Counted from the stretch's first letter, positions 51,578 to 60,111 are shown. The stretch: DNA of 64,000 bases from CAWDZK01 sp963726615 (GCA_963726615.1 CAVSCX010000021.1:124001-188000), one strand, 5' to 3'. Numbers and translations: made by a program. The notes: generated from the letters alone by a model not told the origin.

Positions 51578-51826
51578 CTAGGCACTCGCCTTCGCGATGT
51601 ACGACACGGCGTCGCCCACCGTGCTGAGGTTCTTGACGTCGTCGTCGGGGATGCGGACGCCGAACTTCTCCTCGGCGTTGACGACGATGGTCATCATCGA
51701 CAGCGAGTCGATGTCGAGGTCGTCGGTGAACGACTTGTCGGGCTGCACGTCGTCCGTGGCGATGCCCGTCTCCTCGTTCACGATCTCGGCGAGACCCGCG
51801 AGGATCTCTTGCTCGCTAGCGGCCAT
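51578..51826 (-). CDS. acpP: Acyl carrier protein
   Basis: This 82-residue acidic four-helix protein carries the growing acyl chain. Ser41 in DIDSLS is the 4'-phosphopantetheine site, followed by VVNAEEKFGVRIPDDDV. AGGAG lies about 11 nt before the ATG. The 98-nt gap to fabH is the largest inside the operon and may hold an extra promoter, which would suit the high demand for ACP. Confidence 0.95.
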   Translation of the reverse strand: MAASEQEILAGLAEIVNEETGIATDDVQPDKSFTDDLDIDSLSMMTIVVNAEEKFGVRIPDDDVKNLSTVGDAVSYIAKASA

Positions 51827-51897
51827 CTGCTTCCAGCTCCTCTGGTGGTGGCTTGCGGGGGTGTGGTGGTGCGGTTGTGGGTGGGTACGGCGGTCTG

Positions 51898-51928
51898 ACC
51901 CTAGGGCCGGACCTGGTCAGGGCGTCAG
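51898..51928 (-). promoter_or_regulatory. Possible internal promoter for acpP-fabF-accD
   Basis: On the minus strand, CTGACG (51923-51928, overlapping the fabH stop) and TAGGGT (51898-51903) have a 19-nt spacer. The leader that follows is C/A-rich and G-poor, hence little structured. A 6-bp inverted repeat CTGACC/GGTCAG (51895-51920) overlaps the site. Confidence 0.35.
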
Positions 51929-52923
51929 GGCAGGACGACGACCTGCGCCGCGTAGACGAGCCCGGCGCCGAAGCCGATGAGCAGGGCGGTGCCGCCGCTC
52001 TTGGCCTCACCTGCCTCGAGCATGCGCTCCATGGCCAGTGGGATGGACGCCGCGGACGTGTTGCCGGTCTCCCGGATGTCGCGGGCCACGGGCACGTGCG
52101 ACGGAAGCTTCAGCGTCTTGATCAATGCGTCGGTGATGCGCATGTTCGCCTGGTGCGGGATGAACGCGTCGAGGTCCTCGGGGCTGACCCCGGCAGCCTC
52201 CAGCGCCCGCTGTGCGACCGGCGCCATCTGCCAGACCGCCCAGCGAAAGACCGTCTGCCCCTGCATGGTGAGGTTGGGGAACTCGACGTTGTGGTCCCGG
52301 ACGTCGATCCAGGACGCCTTCTGGGTGATGGCGTCGTACTTGGACCCGTCCGAGCCCCAGATGGTCGGGCCGATGCCGGGCTCGTCGCTGGGACCGATGA
52401 CCACGGCGCCGGCGCCGTCTCCGAAGATGAACGCCGTCGACCGGTCGTAGGAGTCGGTGAAGTCAGACAGCTTCTCGCAGCCGATGACGAGGACGTACTC
52501 CGCGCTGCCGCCGCGCACCATGTCGTTGGCCAGCGAGACGCCGTAGCAGAAGCCGGCGCAGGCCGCGGACAGGTCGGTGGCGGCGGCGTCGGTGGCGCCG
52601 AGCCGGTCGGCGACCGCGGCGGCGGCCGACGGGGTCTGCAACGGGTGGGTCACGGTGGCCACCAGGATCGCGCCGACCTGTTCCGGCCGGATGCCGGCCT
52701 GCGCGATCGCCTTGCCGGCGGCCGCCACGCTCATGTCGATGACGCTCTCGTCGGGGGCGGCCCAGCGTCGGGACTCGATGCCGGACCGTTCCCGGATCCA
52801 CTCGTCGGAGGAGTCGATGCGCTCGCAGATCTCGGCGTTGGTGACGACGCGGGACGGGCGGTAGCCGCCGACGCCAAGGATGCGGGCGTAGTCGGCGCCC
52901 TTCGGTGCGGTGATGAGCGCCAT
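51925..52923 (-). CDS. fabH: Beta-ketoacyl-ACP synthase III
   Basis: This 332-residue enzyme starts fatty-acid synthesis by condensing acyl-CoA with malonyl-ACP. The catalytic triad is visible: Cys122 in SAACAGF, His in FIPHQANMR and Asn in ETGNTSAAS. RILGVGGYRPSRVVTN opens the protein and FGDGAGAVV is the family turn. The ATG overlaps the fabD stop as TAATG, so translation is coupled. Actinobacterial FabH often accepts branched primers, but specificity cannot be read here. Confidence 0.95.
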   Translation of the reverse strand: MALITAPKGADYARILGVGGYRPSRVVTNAEICERIDSSDEWIRERSGIESRRWAAPDESVIDMSVAAAGKAIAQAGIRPEQVGAILVATVTHPLQTPSAAAAVADRLGATDAAATDLSAACAGFCYGVSLANDMVRGGSAEYVLVIGCEKLSDFTDSYDRSTAFIFGDGAGAVVIGPSDEPGIGPTIWGSDGSKYDAITQKASWIDVRDHNVEFPNLTMQGQTVFRWAVWQMAPVAQRALEAAGVSPEDLDAFIPHQANMRITDALIKTLKLPSHVPVARDIRETGNTSAASIPLAMERMLEAGEAKSGGTALLIGFGAGLVYAAQVVVLP

Positions 52924-54113
52924 TACTGCATCGCCTCGCTGGTCTCGGGGTGCAGCCGGACGATCGGCTGGCCGGGGGAGACCGGGTCGCCGTCCTCCAC
53001 CAGCCACTCCACCACGGTTCCCCCGTGCGGTGCCACCAGCGGCTGCTCGTCGCGTAGCGTCACCAGCGTCGCCACGGGTGCGCCGGGCTCGAGGATCGTG
53101 CCCTCCGGCAGGTCGACCACGCGCACGGTGCCCTTGCTCGGCGCGACAAGCATCCGCCACGACGGCGAGTCGTCCTGGGGGGCGTGGGTGCCGTGCCGGG
53201 CCACCAGGTCGCGGGCAGCCTCGATGTCGGCTGGGGTCTTGAGTGCGACAGTCTCGACGCCGGGCAGCGCCCGCTTGATCAGTCCGGTCAGCGTGCCGGC
53301 CGGCGGGACCTCGATGATGCCGGTCACCCCCAGCTCGCCCATCGTGCGCATGCACAGGTCCCAGCGCACCGGGTTGCTCACCTGGGTGACGATGCGCCGG
53401 AGGACCTCCCGGCCCTCCTGCACGACGGCGCCGTCGCGGTTGGAGATCAGGCCGGTCCGCGGGTCGTGGACGCTGACCGCCTTGGCGTACGAGGCCAGCG
53501 TCTCCACGGCGGAGGCCATGTGCTCGGTGTGGAAGGCGCCGGCCACCGAGAGCGGGATCAGGCGGGCCTTTGCAGGCGGGTCGCCCTTGAACGCCTCGAG
53601 CTGGTCGAGTGTGCCGGCAGCGACGACCTGGCCCGCGCCGTTGTTGTTCGCCGCGGTCAGGCCGTGTCGTTCCAGGGCCGCGGACACGTCCTCCGGGTCG
53701 CCGCCCAGCACCGCCGTCATGCCGGTGGGCTTCAGCGCGGCGGCCTCGGCCATCGCCCGGCCACGCTCCCGGACCAGGACCATCGCCTGCTCGGCGCTGA
53801 TGACGCCGGTGCCGGCGGCCGCCGTGATCTCTCCGACGCTGTGGCCGGCCGTCGCGGCGACGGCGTGGAAGGCGTCCGAGGGGTGCGGGAAGATCTCCAG
53901 GGCCGACACCAACCCCGCGGCCACCAGCAGCGGCTGCGCGACGGCCGTGTCCCGGATCGTGTCGGCGTCCGCCTCGGTCCCGTAGTGGACGAGGTCGAGC
54001 CCCGAGCAGGCCGACAGCCAGCGCAGCCTCTCCTCGAAGTGGGGCAGCTCGAGCCAGGGCGCGAGGAAGCCGGGCGCCTGGGCGCCTTGACCGGGAGCGA
54101 CGATTGCCAGCAC
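52923..54113 (-). CDS. fabD: Malonyl-CoA:ACP transacylase fused to a biotinyl/lipoyl-like domain
   Basis: This 396-residue protein has the FabD domain (about 1-305): APGQGAQAPGFL, the nucleophile GHSVGE (Ser92), AGAFHTEHM with the catalytic His, and ANNNGAGQVVAAG. Ordinary FabD ends near residue 310. Here a further domain (about 317-393) shows the biotinyl/lipoyl hammerhead pattern, LVAPSKGTV then LVAPHGGTVVEWLVEDGDPV. Where biotin carriers have EAMKM, it reads TLRDEQ, with Arg354 at the Lys position, so it cannot be biotinylated or lipoylated in the usual way. It may mediate contacts in the complex. The GTG has AAGG 8 nt upstream. Confidence 0.9.
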   Translation of the reverse strand: MLAIVAPGQGAQAPGFLAPWLELPHFEERLRWLSACSGLDLVHYGTEADADTIRDTAVAQPLLVAAGLVSALEIFPHPSDAFHAVAATAGHSVGEITAAAGTGVISAEQAMVLVRERGRAMAEAAALKPTGMTAVLGGDPEDVSAALERHGLTAANNNGAGQVVAAGTLDQLEAFKGDPPAKARLIPLSVAGAFHTEHMASAVETLASYAKAVSVHDPRTGLISNRDGAVVQEGREVLRRIVTQVSNPVRWDLCMRTMGELGVTGIIEVPPAGTLTGLIKRALPGVETVALKTPADIEAARDLVARHGTHAPQDDSPSWRMLVAPSKGTVRVVDLPEGTILEPGAPVATLVTLRDEQPLVAPHGGTVVEWLVEDGDPVSPGQPIVRLHPETSEAMQ

Positions 54114-54163
54114 CGGCCCAGCCTTGCCGACCGGACCCGGCCCGCGTGGTGCGGACCCGGACG

Positions 54164-54182
54164 AAACTCCCGGCGGGACTTT
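54164..54182. promoter_or_regulatory. Near-palindrome upstream of fabD (candidate FasR site)
   Basis: Read on the minus strand, AAAGTCCCGCCGGGAGTTT pairs at 8 of 9 positions about its centre. It lies 51-69 nt before the fabD start and just after the fasR stop. FasR of Streptomyces activates fabD-fabH-acpP-fabF, so this is a reasonable binding site. Confidence 0.45.
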
Positions 54183-54191
54183 GTGGGATCC

Positions 54192-55361
54192 CTACAAGAC
54201 GCGTGTCGGGTCGTGGGCGTCCGCGAGCCGGCCGAGCGCGAGCGCGACCCGCAGGGTGAGGGCCTGCCGGGGATCGGAGGGGGCGTACCCGCAGACCTCG
54301 GTGGCGCGGCGCAGCCGGTACCGGACCGTGTTGGGGTGCACGAACAGCGCCCGGGCGGTGGCCTCCAGCGAGGACGTCTGCTCCAGGAACGCCGACACGG
54401 TCTCGACGAGCGCCGTCCCCGTCCCCACCAGCGGCCGGTAGACGTCGCGCACCAACCGCTCCCGGGCCAGCGGGTCGCCGTCGAGGGCCCGCTCGGGCAG
54501 CAGGTCGTCGGCCGGGACAGGGCGGGGCGCGTCCGGCCAGGCCGGCGCCGCGTGCAGCCCCGCCAGCGCCGCAGCGGCGCTCTGCCCGGCGGCCAGCAGG
54601 TCGGGGACCGCGGGACCGACCACGACAGGTCCCGCGCCGAACTGCGCCACGAGCAGCCTGGTGGTCCGGACCGGGTCCAGGGGTCCGCCGAGGATTGCCA
54701 CCAGGCGGTCGCCCTGCACCCCGGTGAGCACGTCGAGGTGGGCGGCGCGGGCCAGCCGGCGTACCTCGTCAACGACAGTTTCCGGCTCGGCGTCAGGCGC
54801 GTTGCCCACCACGACGACGACAGAGCCGTGGCTGCCCCAGCCCAGTGCGGCGGCCCGCGAGCGCAGCGAGTCGTCGGCCTCGCCGCGCAGCAGCGCGTCG
54901 ACGACGAGGGACTCCAGCCTTGCGTCCCAGGCGCCGCGGGCCTCGGCCGCCTCGGCGTACACCTGGGCGGCGGCGAACGCGATCTCGCGCGAGTAGCGCA
55001 GCACCGCCTCGCGCACCGCCGCCTCGTCGCCCGGGGCGATCTGCTCGATCTGCTCCTCCACCACCGCGATCACCACCCGGACCAGCTCGACGGTCTGCTG
55101 GAGGCTCACCGTGCGGGTCAGCTCGCGCGGTGCGGTGCCGAACACGTCCGCGCTGATGGCCTGGGGGGCGTCCGGCCGGCGGAACCACTCCACGAACGCC
55201 GCCACGCCGGCCTGTGCGACCAGGTTGACCCAGGAGCGGTTCTCCGCCGGCATCGCGCGGTACCACGGCAGGACCTCGTCCATCCGGGCGATCGCGGCGG
55301 TGGCGAGAGCGCCCATGTTGCTCTCGAGTCGGCGGACCGTCGCCGCGGAGCGCCTGGGCAC
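54192..55361 (-). CDS. fasR: PucR/CdaR-family regulator, FasR orthologue candidate
   Basis: This 389-residue protein has an N-terminal helical sensory region, a central GGDEF-like/CdaR region (about 170-290), and the C-terminal PucR helix-turn-helix with LEATARALFVHPNTVRYRLR (about 334-353). Its place directly upstream of fabD, with the same orientation, matches FasR, the activator of fatty-acid synthesis in Streptomyces. The gap to fabD is 78 nt and contains a near-palindrome. The GTG start lies 6 nt behind a TAGGCT box. Confidence 0.85.
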   Translation of the reverse strand: MPRRSAATVRRLESNMGALATAAIARMDEVLPWYRAMPAENRSWVNLVAQAGVAAFVEWFRRPDAPQAISADVFGTAPRELTRTVSLQQTVELVRVVIAVVEEQIEQIAPGDEAAVREAVLRYSREIAFAAAQVYAEAAEARGAWDARLESLVVDALLRGEADDSLRSRAAALGWGSHGSVVVVVGNAPDAEPETVVDEVRRLARAAHLDVLTGVQGDRLVAILGGPLDPVRTTRLLVAQFGAGPVVVGPAVPDLLAAGQSAAAALAGLHAAPAWPDAPRPVPADDLLPERALDGDPLARERLVRDVYRPLVGTGTALVETVSAFLEQTSSLEATARALFVHPNTVRYRLRRATEVCGYAPSDPRQALTLRVALALGRLADAHDPTRVL

Positions 55362-55367
55362 CCCGCC

Positions 55368-55373
55368 AGCCTA
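55368..55373 (-). promoter_or_regulatory. -10 box of leaderless fasR
   Basis: On the minus strand TAGGCT ends 6 nt before the GTG at 55361. It is half of a 46-bp divergent promoter region shared with the PHP gene. Confidence 0.5.
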
Positions 55374-55395
55374 GTTGTGGCAGGTGGACAACCTC

Positions 55396-55401
55396 TAGCG
55401 T
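55396..55401 (+). promoter_or_regulatory. -10 box of leaderless PHP gene
   Basis: TAGCGT ends 6 nt before the GTG at 55408. It lies opposite the fasR promoter, so activity of one may affect the other. Confidence 0.5.
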
Positions 55402-55407
55402 CGGGGT

Positions 55408-56433
55408 GTGGACCCCGTCGAGGCCCTGCGCCGGATCGCCTTCCTGCTCGAACGCCGCCGCGAGGAGACCTACCGGGTCAAGGCGTACCGGACCGCGGCC
55501 GACGCGCTGGCCGCGCTGCCCGACGGTGAGGTGGCGCAGCGTGCCCGCGCGGACACGCTCACCGAGCTGGCCGGGGTCGGACCCAAGACCGCTGCCGTTG
55601 CGACCGAGGCCGCGGCGGGAGGAGTCCCGGCGTACCTGGTGGAGCTGGAGGCGGCCGCCGACGGCCCGGTGACCGAGGGCGGAGCGGCACTGCGGGCGCT
55701 GCTGCGCGGCGACCTGCACACCCACTCGAACTGGTCCGACGGGGGCAGCCCGGTGGACGAGATGGCCCGGACCGCGCGCGACCTCGGCCACGAGTACGTC
55801 GTGCTCACCGACCACTCGCCCCGGCTGACCGTCGCGAACGGGCTCTCGCCCGCACGGCTGCGCAGTCAGCTCGACCTGGTCGCGGAGCTGAACGAGCAGC
55901 TGGCGCCGTTCCGTCTGCTCACCGGCATCGAGGTCGACATCCTCGACGACGGCTCGCTGGACCAGCAGGACGAGCTGCTGGCCCGGCTGGACGTCGTGGT
56001 CGCGTCGGTGCACTCCAAGCTCAAGATGCCGGCCGAGGACATGACCCGCCGGATGGTCAACGCGGTCGCCAACCCGCACACCGACGTGCTCGGGCACTGC
56101 ACCGGCCGGCTGGTCACCGGCGGACGGGGGACCCGCGGCGAGTCGGCCTTCGACGCCGAGATCGTGTTCGAGGCCTGCCGCCGGTTCGGCGTCGCCGTCG
56201 AGATCAACTCGCGGCCGGAGCGGCTGGACCCGCCCCGGCGGCTGCTCTCCCTGGCCGTGGAGACGGGCTGCCTGTTCTCGATCGACACCGACGCGCACGC
56301 CCCGGGACAGCTGGACTGGCAGCCCTACGGCTGCGAGCGGGCGGAGGAGTGCGGCGTGCCGGCCGATCGGGTGGTCAACACGAAGCCCGCCGACGAGCTC
56401 CTCGCCTGGACCGCCCGCCACGACTCACCGTGA
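55408..56433 (+). CDS. PHP-domain phosphoesterase with N-terminal HhH region
   Basis: This 341-residue protein resembles the C-terminal part of PolX without the polymerase. An N-terminal helix-hairpin-helix-like region (LTELAGVGPKTAAVATEA, about 52-69) precedes a PHP domain whose metal ligands are in DLHTHSNWSDGG, VLTDHSPRL, GIEVDIL, VVASVHSKL, and IDTDAHAP near the end. It probably hydrolyses phosphate monoesters or DNA ends. The TGA stop lies inside the first copy of a 16-bp repeat, so the C-terminus ends within that element. Confidence 0.86.
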   Translation: MDPVEALRRIAFLLERRREETYRVKAYRTAADALAALPDGEVAQRARADTLTELAGVGPKTAAVATEAAAGGVPAYLVELEAAADGPVTEGGAALRALLRGDLHTHSNWSDGGSPVDEMARTARDLGHEYVVLTDHSPRLTVANGLSPARLRSQLDLVAELNEQLAPFRLLTGIEVDILDDGSLDQQDELLARLDVVVASVHSKLKMPAEDMTRRMVNAVANPHTDVLGHCTGRLVTGGRGTRGESAFDAEIVFEACRRFGVAVEINSRPERLDPPRRLLSLAVETGCLFSIDTDAHAPGQLDWQPYGCERAEECGVPADRVVNTKPADELLAWTARHDSP

Positions 56434-56506
56434 TCCACAGTGCATCTGACCGTGATCCACAGTGGATCTGTTGGATCTTCTCCAGCAGATCCACTGTGGA
56501 TCACGG
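56427..56506. repeat. Direct repeat and 21-bp perfect hairpin
   Basis: ACCGTGATCCACAGTG occurs at 56427-56442 and 56449-56464. The second copy begins a perfect 21-bp inverted repeat (56450-56470 with 56486-56506). The inner bases also pair (TGGA/TCCA), leaving the 5-nt loop TCTTC, so the stem reaches about 26 bp with one G-T pair. It lies at the end of the PHP gene. It could terminate transcription, but there is no T-tract. Confidence 0.8.
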
Positions 56507-56539
56507 AGCACAGGAGGGGGAATGTCGCCCGAGGCAAGA

Positions 56540-56557
56540 TAGTTGTGTGAGCAACTA
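56540..56557. promoter_or_regulatory. MarR-type palindrome upstream of pirin
   Basis: TAGTTG and CAACTA flank TGTGAG, 24 nt before the ATG at 56581. The TAGTTG-N6-CAACTA form is common in operators of MarR-family repressors in actinobacteria. No marR gene is in the window. Confidence 0.45.
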
Positions 56558-56580
56558 CTTGCTCGAGGAGGATGGCCGAC

Positions 56581-57348
56581 ATGACCCTGGTGACCCCGAC
56601 GGTCGACGTCCGGCGCGCGGCGGACCGGTTCGCGACCGACATCGGCTGGCTGGACTCCAAGCACTCGTTCTCGTTCGGGCACCACTACGACCGGGACAAC
56701 ACCCACTTCGGCCTGCTGCTGGTCAACAACGACGACGTGGTGGCGCCGGGCAGCGGCTTCGAGACGCATCCGCACCGCGACATGGAGATCGTCACCTGGG
56801 TCCTGCGCGGCCAGCTGGTGCACCAGGACTCCCAGGGGCACAACGGCCTGATCTACCCCGGACTGGCGCAGCGGATGAGCGCCGGCACCGGCATCCTGCA
56901 CTCGGAGAAGAACGACAGCTGGCGGCTGACCGGCGACGAGGAGCACACCGACCCGGTCCACTTCGTGCAGATGTGGGTCGTGCCGGACGCGAGCGGCAGC
57001 AGGCCCGGCTACGAGCAGCTCGAGATCGACGACGTGCTGCTGCGAAGCGGGCTGGTGCCGGTCGCCAGTGGGCGCCCCGAGCACAGGGCGGCGGCCGCCA
57101 TCTCGATCGGCCAGGAGCACGCCGCACTGCTCGCCGGGCGGGTCGCTCCCGGCGGCACGGTGAGCATCCCGGACGCTCCGTTCGTCCACCTCTTCGTCGC
57201 CGACGGCTCGGTCGACCTGGAGGGCACCGGGGCGCTCGCCACCGGCGACGCCGCGCGGATCACCGGCGGCGCCGGACAGCGGGTGACGGCCGGGCCGGCC
57301 GGCGCCGAGGTGCTGGTCTGGGAGATGCACGCCGGCCTCGCCGCCTGA
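56581..57348 (+). CDS. Pirin family protein
   Basis: This 255-residue bicupin has the N-terminal metal site in ETHPHRDMEIVTWVLRGQ, HQDSQGH and MSAGTGILHSEKN. The C-terminal cupin is more divergent. Pirins include quercetin 2,3-dioxygenases and transcription cofactors, so the activity is open. The ATG at 56581 is preferred over one at 56572 because GAGGAGG lies 9 nt upstream. It converges on aceE with 24 nt between stops. Confidence 0.88.
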   Translation: MTLVTPTVDVRRAADRFATDIGWLDSKHSFSFGHHYDRDNTHFGLLLVNNDDVVAPGSGFETHPHRDMEIVTWVLRGQLVHQDSQGHNGLIYPGLAQRMSAGTGILHSEKNDSWRLTGDEEHTDPVHFVQMWVVPDASGSRPGYEQLEIDDVLLRSGLVPVASGRPEHRAAAAISIGQEHAALLAGRVAPGGTVSIPDAPFVHLFVADGSVDLEGTGALATGDAARITGGAGQRVTAGPAGAEVLVWEMHAGLAA

Positions 57349-57372
57349 CGCAGGCATGACAGGAGCGGACGG

Positions 57373-60111
57373 CTACTCGGCGCCGCCCTCGGTCTCGGCG
57401 GTGGGGGCGGCGGTGACGTCGGCCAGGCGGTAGCGCTCGATGGCCTCGCGCATCGCCTCGGGCTTGATGTCGCCGCGGCGGCCCAGCTCGCCGAGCACCT
57501 TGACCACGATCGAGGCGGCGTCGACCTTGAAGTGTCGGCGCAGCGCTCCGCGGGTGTCGGACAGGCCGAACCCGTCGGTGCCCAGCGAGGCGAAGGTCCC
57601 GGGGACCCACTGCGCGATCTGGTCCTGCACGGCGCGCATGAAGTCCGACACCGCGACGAAGGGGCCGGGCGCACCGTCCAGGGCCTTGGTGACGAAGGGC
57701 ACCCGCTGCTCGCCGTCGGGGTTCATGAAGTTGTGCTCGTCGATGGCCAGGCCGTCGCGGCGCAGCTCGTTCCAGGAGGTGACCGACCAGACGTCGGCCT
57801 GGACGTTCCAGTCCTGCTGGAGCAGACGCTGGGCCTCCAGCGCCCACTGCACCGAGACGCCGGAGGCGAGCACCTGCGCCTTCGGGCCGTCGCCCTCGGG
57901 TGCGGGGGAGTAGCGGTGGATGCCGCGCAGGATGCCCTGCACGTCGACGCCCTCGGGCTCGGCGGGCTGGGCGTAGGGCTCGTTGTAGAGGGTGAGGTAG
58001 TAGAAGATCTCCTCGGGCTTGTCGCCGTACATCCGGCGCAGCGCGTCCTGCACGATGTGGCCCAGCTCGAAGCCGAACGCCGGGTCGTAGGACACGCAGG
58101 CCGGGTTGGTCGAGGCGAGCAGCGGGGAGTGGCCGTCCTCGTGCTGGAGTCCCTCGCCGTTGAGGGTGGTGCGGCCGGCGGTGGCGCCCAGCACGAAGCC
58201 GCGCGCCATCTGGTCACCGGCGGCCCAGAAGGCGTCGCCGGTGCGCTGGAAGCCGAACATCGAGTAGAAGATGTAGATCGGGATCATCGGGATGCCGTGG
58301 GTGGCGTACGAGGTCGCGACGGCGGTCCAGGAGGCCGTCGACCCGGCCTCGTTGATGCCCTCGTGCAGGATGACCCCCTCGGTGTCCTCCTTGTAGGACA
58401 GCATCAGCTCGCGGTCGACCGAGGTGTAGTGCTGCCCGTGCGGGGAGTAGATCTTCATGGTCGGGAACAGCGAGTCCATGCCGAAGGTGCGTGCCTCGTC
58501 GGGGATCACCGGCACGAAGCGCCAGCCGATCTCCTTGTCCTTGACCAGGTCCTTCAGCAGCCGGACGAAGGCCATCGTGGTGGCCACCTGCTGCTTGCCG
58601 GAGCCTCGCTTCATCACGTCGTAGACGGGGTCCCCGGGCAGGACCAGCGGGGCGGTCCTCGACCGTCGGGTCGGCAGGTAGCCGCCGAGTGCGCGGCGCC
58701 GCTGGTGCATGTACTCCAGCTCGGGGGAGTCCGCGGCCGGCCGGTAGTAGGGCGGCAGCGTCTCGTCCAGCGCGTCGTCGGGGATGTCGAGGTAGAGCCG
58801 GTCCCGGAACCCGAGCAGGTCCTCCTTCTTCAGCTTCTTCATCTGATGGGTCGAGTTGCGGCCCTCGAAGTGCGAGCCCAGGGTCCAGCCCTTGATGGTC
58901 TTGGCCAGGATGACCGTCGGCTGGCCGGTGTGCTTGGTCGCCGCGTCGTAGGCGGCGTACATCTTGCGGTAGTCGTGCCCGCCGCGGGACAGGCCCCACA
59001 CCTGCTCGTCGGTCAGGTGCTCGACCATCGCCCGGGTCCGCGGGTCGCGCCCGAAGAAGTGCTCCCGGACGAAGGCCCCGTCCTCGGCCTTGTAGGTCTG
59101 GTAGTCCCCGTCCGGGGTGATGTTCATCAGGTTGACAAGCGCACCGTCGGTGTCCTTGGCCAGCAGCTCGTCCCACTCCCGGCCCCAGATCACCTTGATG
59201 ACGTTCCAGCCGGCGCCGCGGAAGAACGACTCCAGCTCCTGGATGATCTTGCCGTTGCCGCGGACCGGGCCGTCCAGGCGCTGCAGGTTGCAGTTGATGA
59301 CGAAGGTGAGGTTGTCCAGCTCCTCACGCGCGGCCAGCCCGATCGCCCCCAGCGACTCGGGCTCGTCCATCTCCCCGTCGCCGAGGTAGGCCCACACCCG
59401 CTGCTGGCTGGTGTCCTTGATGCCGCGGTTGTGCAGGTAGCGGTTGAACCGGGCCTGGTAGATCGCGTTGATCGGGCCCAGGCCCATCGACACGGTCGGG
59501 AACTCCCAGAACTCCGGCATCAGCCGCGGGTGCGGATACGACGACAACCCACCCCCCGGGTGCGAGAGCTCCTGCCGGAAACCGTCCATCTGCTCCTCGG
59601 ACAGCCGCCCCTCCAAGAACGCCCGCGCATACATCCCCGGCGACGCGTGACCCTGGTAGAAGATCTGGTCGCCGCCCCCGGGGTGGTCCTTGCCGCGGAA
59701 GAAATGGTTGAACCCGACCTCGTAGAAGCTGGCCGAGGACGCATACGTCGAGATGTGCCCACCCACACCGATCCCCGGCCGCTGCGCCCGGTGCACCATG
59801 ATCGCGGCGTTCCACCGCACATAGGCGCGGATCCGGCGCTCCACGTGCTCGTCGCCGGGGAACCACGGCTCGGACTCGGACGGGATCGTGTTGATGTAGT
59901 CCGTGCTGCGCAGGCTCGGCACCCCGACCTGCTTCTCCCGGGCCCGTTGAAGCAGGCTCAGCATCAGGAACCGGGCCCGGTTGCGGCCGGCGTTGTCGAC
60001 CACCGCATCCAGCGACTCCAGCCACTCCGCCGTCTCGGCCGGGTCGATGTCGGGCAGCTGGCTCGGCAGTCCGTCGCTGATCAGCGCGGGTCGCTCCTGC
60101 GATGAGGTCAC
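57373..60111 (-). CDS. aceE: Pyruvate dehydrogenase E1 component, homodimeric
   Basis: This 912-residue thiamine-diphosphate enzyme decarboxylates pyruvate for the pyruvate dehydrogenase complex. It has GGHISTYASSASFYEVGFNH, the TPP-binding AYLGDGEMDEPES and NLTFVINCNLQRLDGPVRGN, a second HHxx-like region and a transketolase-type C-terminal domain. Length is typical for AceE. AAGGACTC precedes the GTG at 60111. E2 and E3 are not nearby. It supplies acetyl-CoA and lies a few genes from the fatty-acid cluster, a conserved arrangement in actinobacteria. Confidence 0.95.
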   Translation of the reverse strand: MTSSQERPALISDGLPSQLPDIDPAETAEWLESLDAVVDNAGRNRARFLMLSLLQRAREKQVGVPSLRSTDYINTIPSESEPWFPGDEHVERRIRAYVRWNAAIMVHRAQRPGIGVGGHISTYASSASFYEVGFNHFFRGKDHPGGGDQIFYQGHASPGMYARAFLEGRLSEEQMDGFRQELSHPGGGLSSYPHPRLMPEFWEFPTVSMGLGPINAIYQARFNRYLHNRGIKDTSQQRVWAYLGDGEMDEPESLGAIGLAAREELDNLTFVINCNLQRLDGPVRGNGKIIQELESFFRGAGWNVIKVIWGREWDELLAKDTDGALVNLMNITPDGDYQTYKAEDGAFVREHFFGRDPRTRAMVEHLTDEQVWGLSRGGHDYRKMYAAYDAATKHTGQPTVILAKTIKGWTLGSHFEGRNSTHQMKKLKKEDLLGFRDRLYLDIPDDALDETLPPYYRPAADSPELEYMHQRRRALGGYLPTRRSRTAPLVLPGDPVYDVMKRGSGKQQVATTMAFVRLLKDLVKDKEIGWRFVPVIPDEARTFGMDSLFPTMKIYSPHGQHYTSVDRELMLSYKEDTEGVILHEGINEAGSTASWTAVATSYATHGIPMIPIYIFYSMFGFQRTGDAFWAAGDQMARGFVLGATAGRTTLNGEGLQHEDGHSPLLASTNPACVSYDPAFGFELGHIVQDALRRMYGDKPEEIFYYLTLYNEPYAQPAEPEGVDVQGILRGIHRYSPAPEGDGPKAQVLASGVSVQWALEAQRLLQQDWNVQADVWSVTSWNELRRDGLAIDEHNFMNPDGEQRVPFVTKALDGAPGPFVAVSDFMRAVQDQIAQWVPGTFASLGTDGFGLSDTRGALRRHFKVDAASIVVKVLGELGRRGDIKPEAMREAIERYRLADVTAAPTAETEGGAE

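Noticed and set aside
57532..60105. Long plus-strand open frame opposite aceE
   Set aside because: Shadow of aceE, with no recognisable motif.
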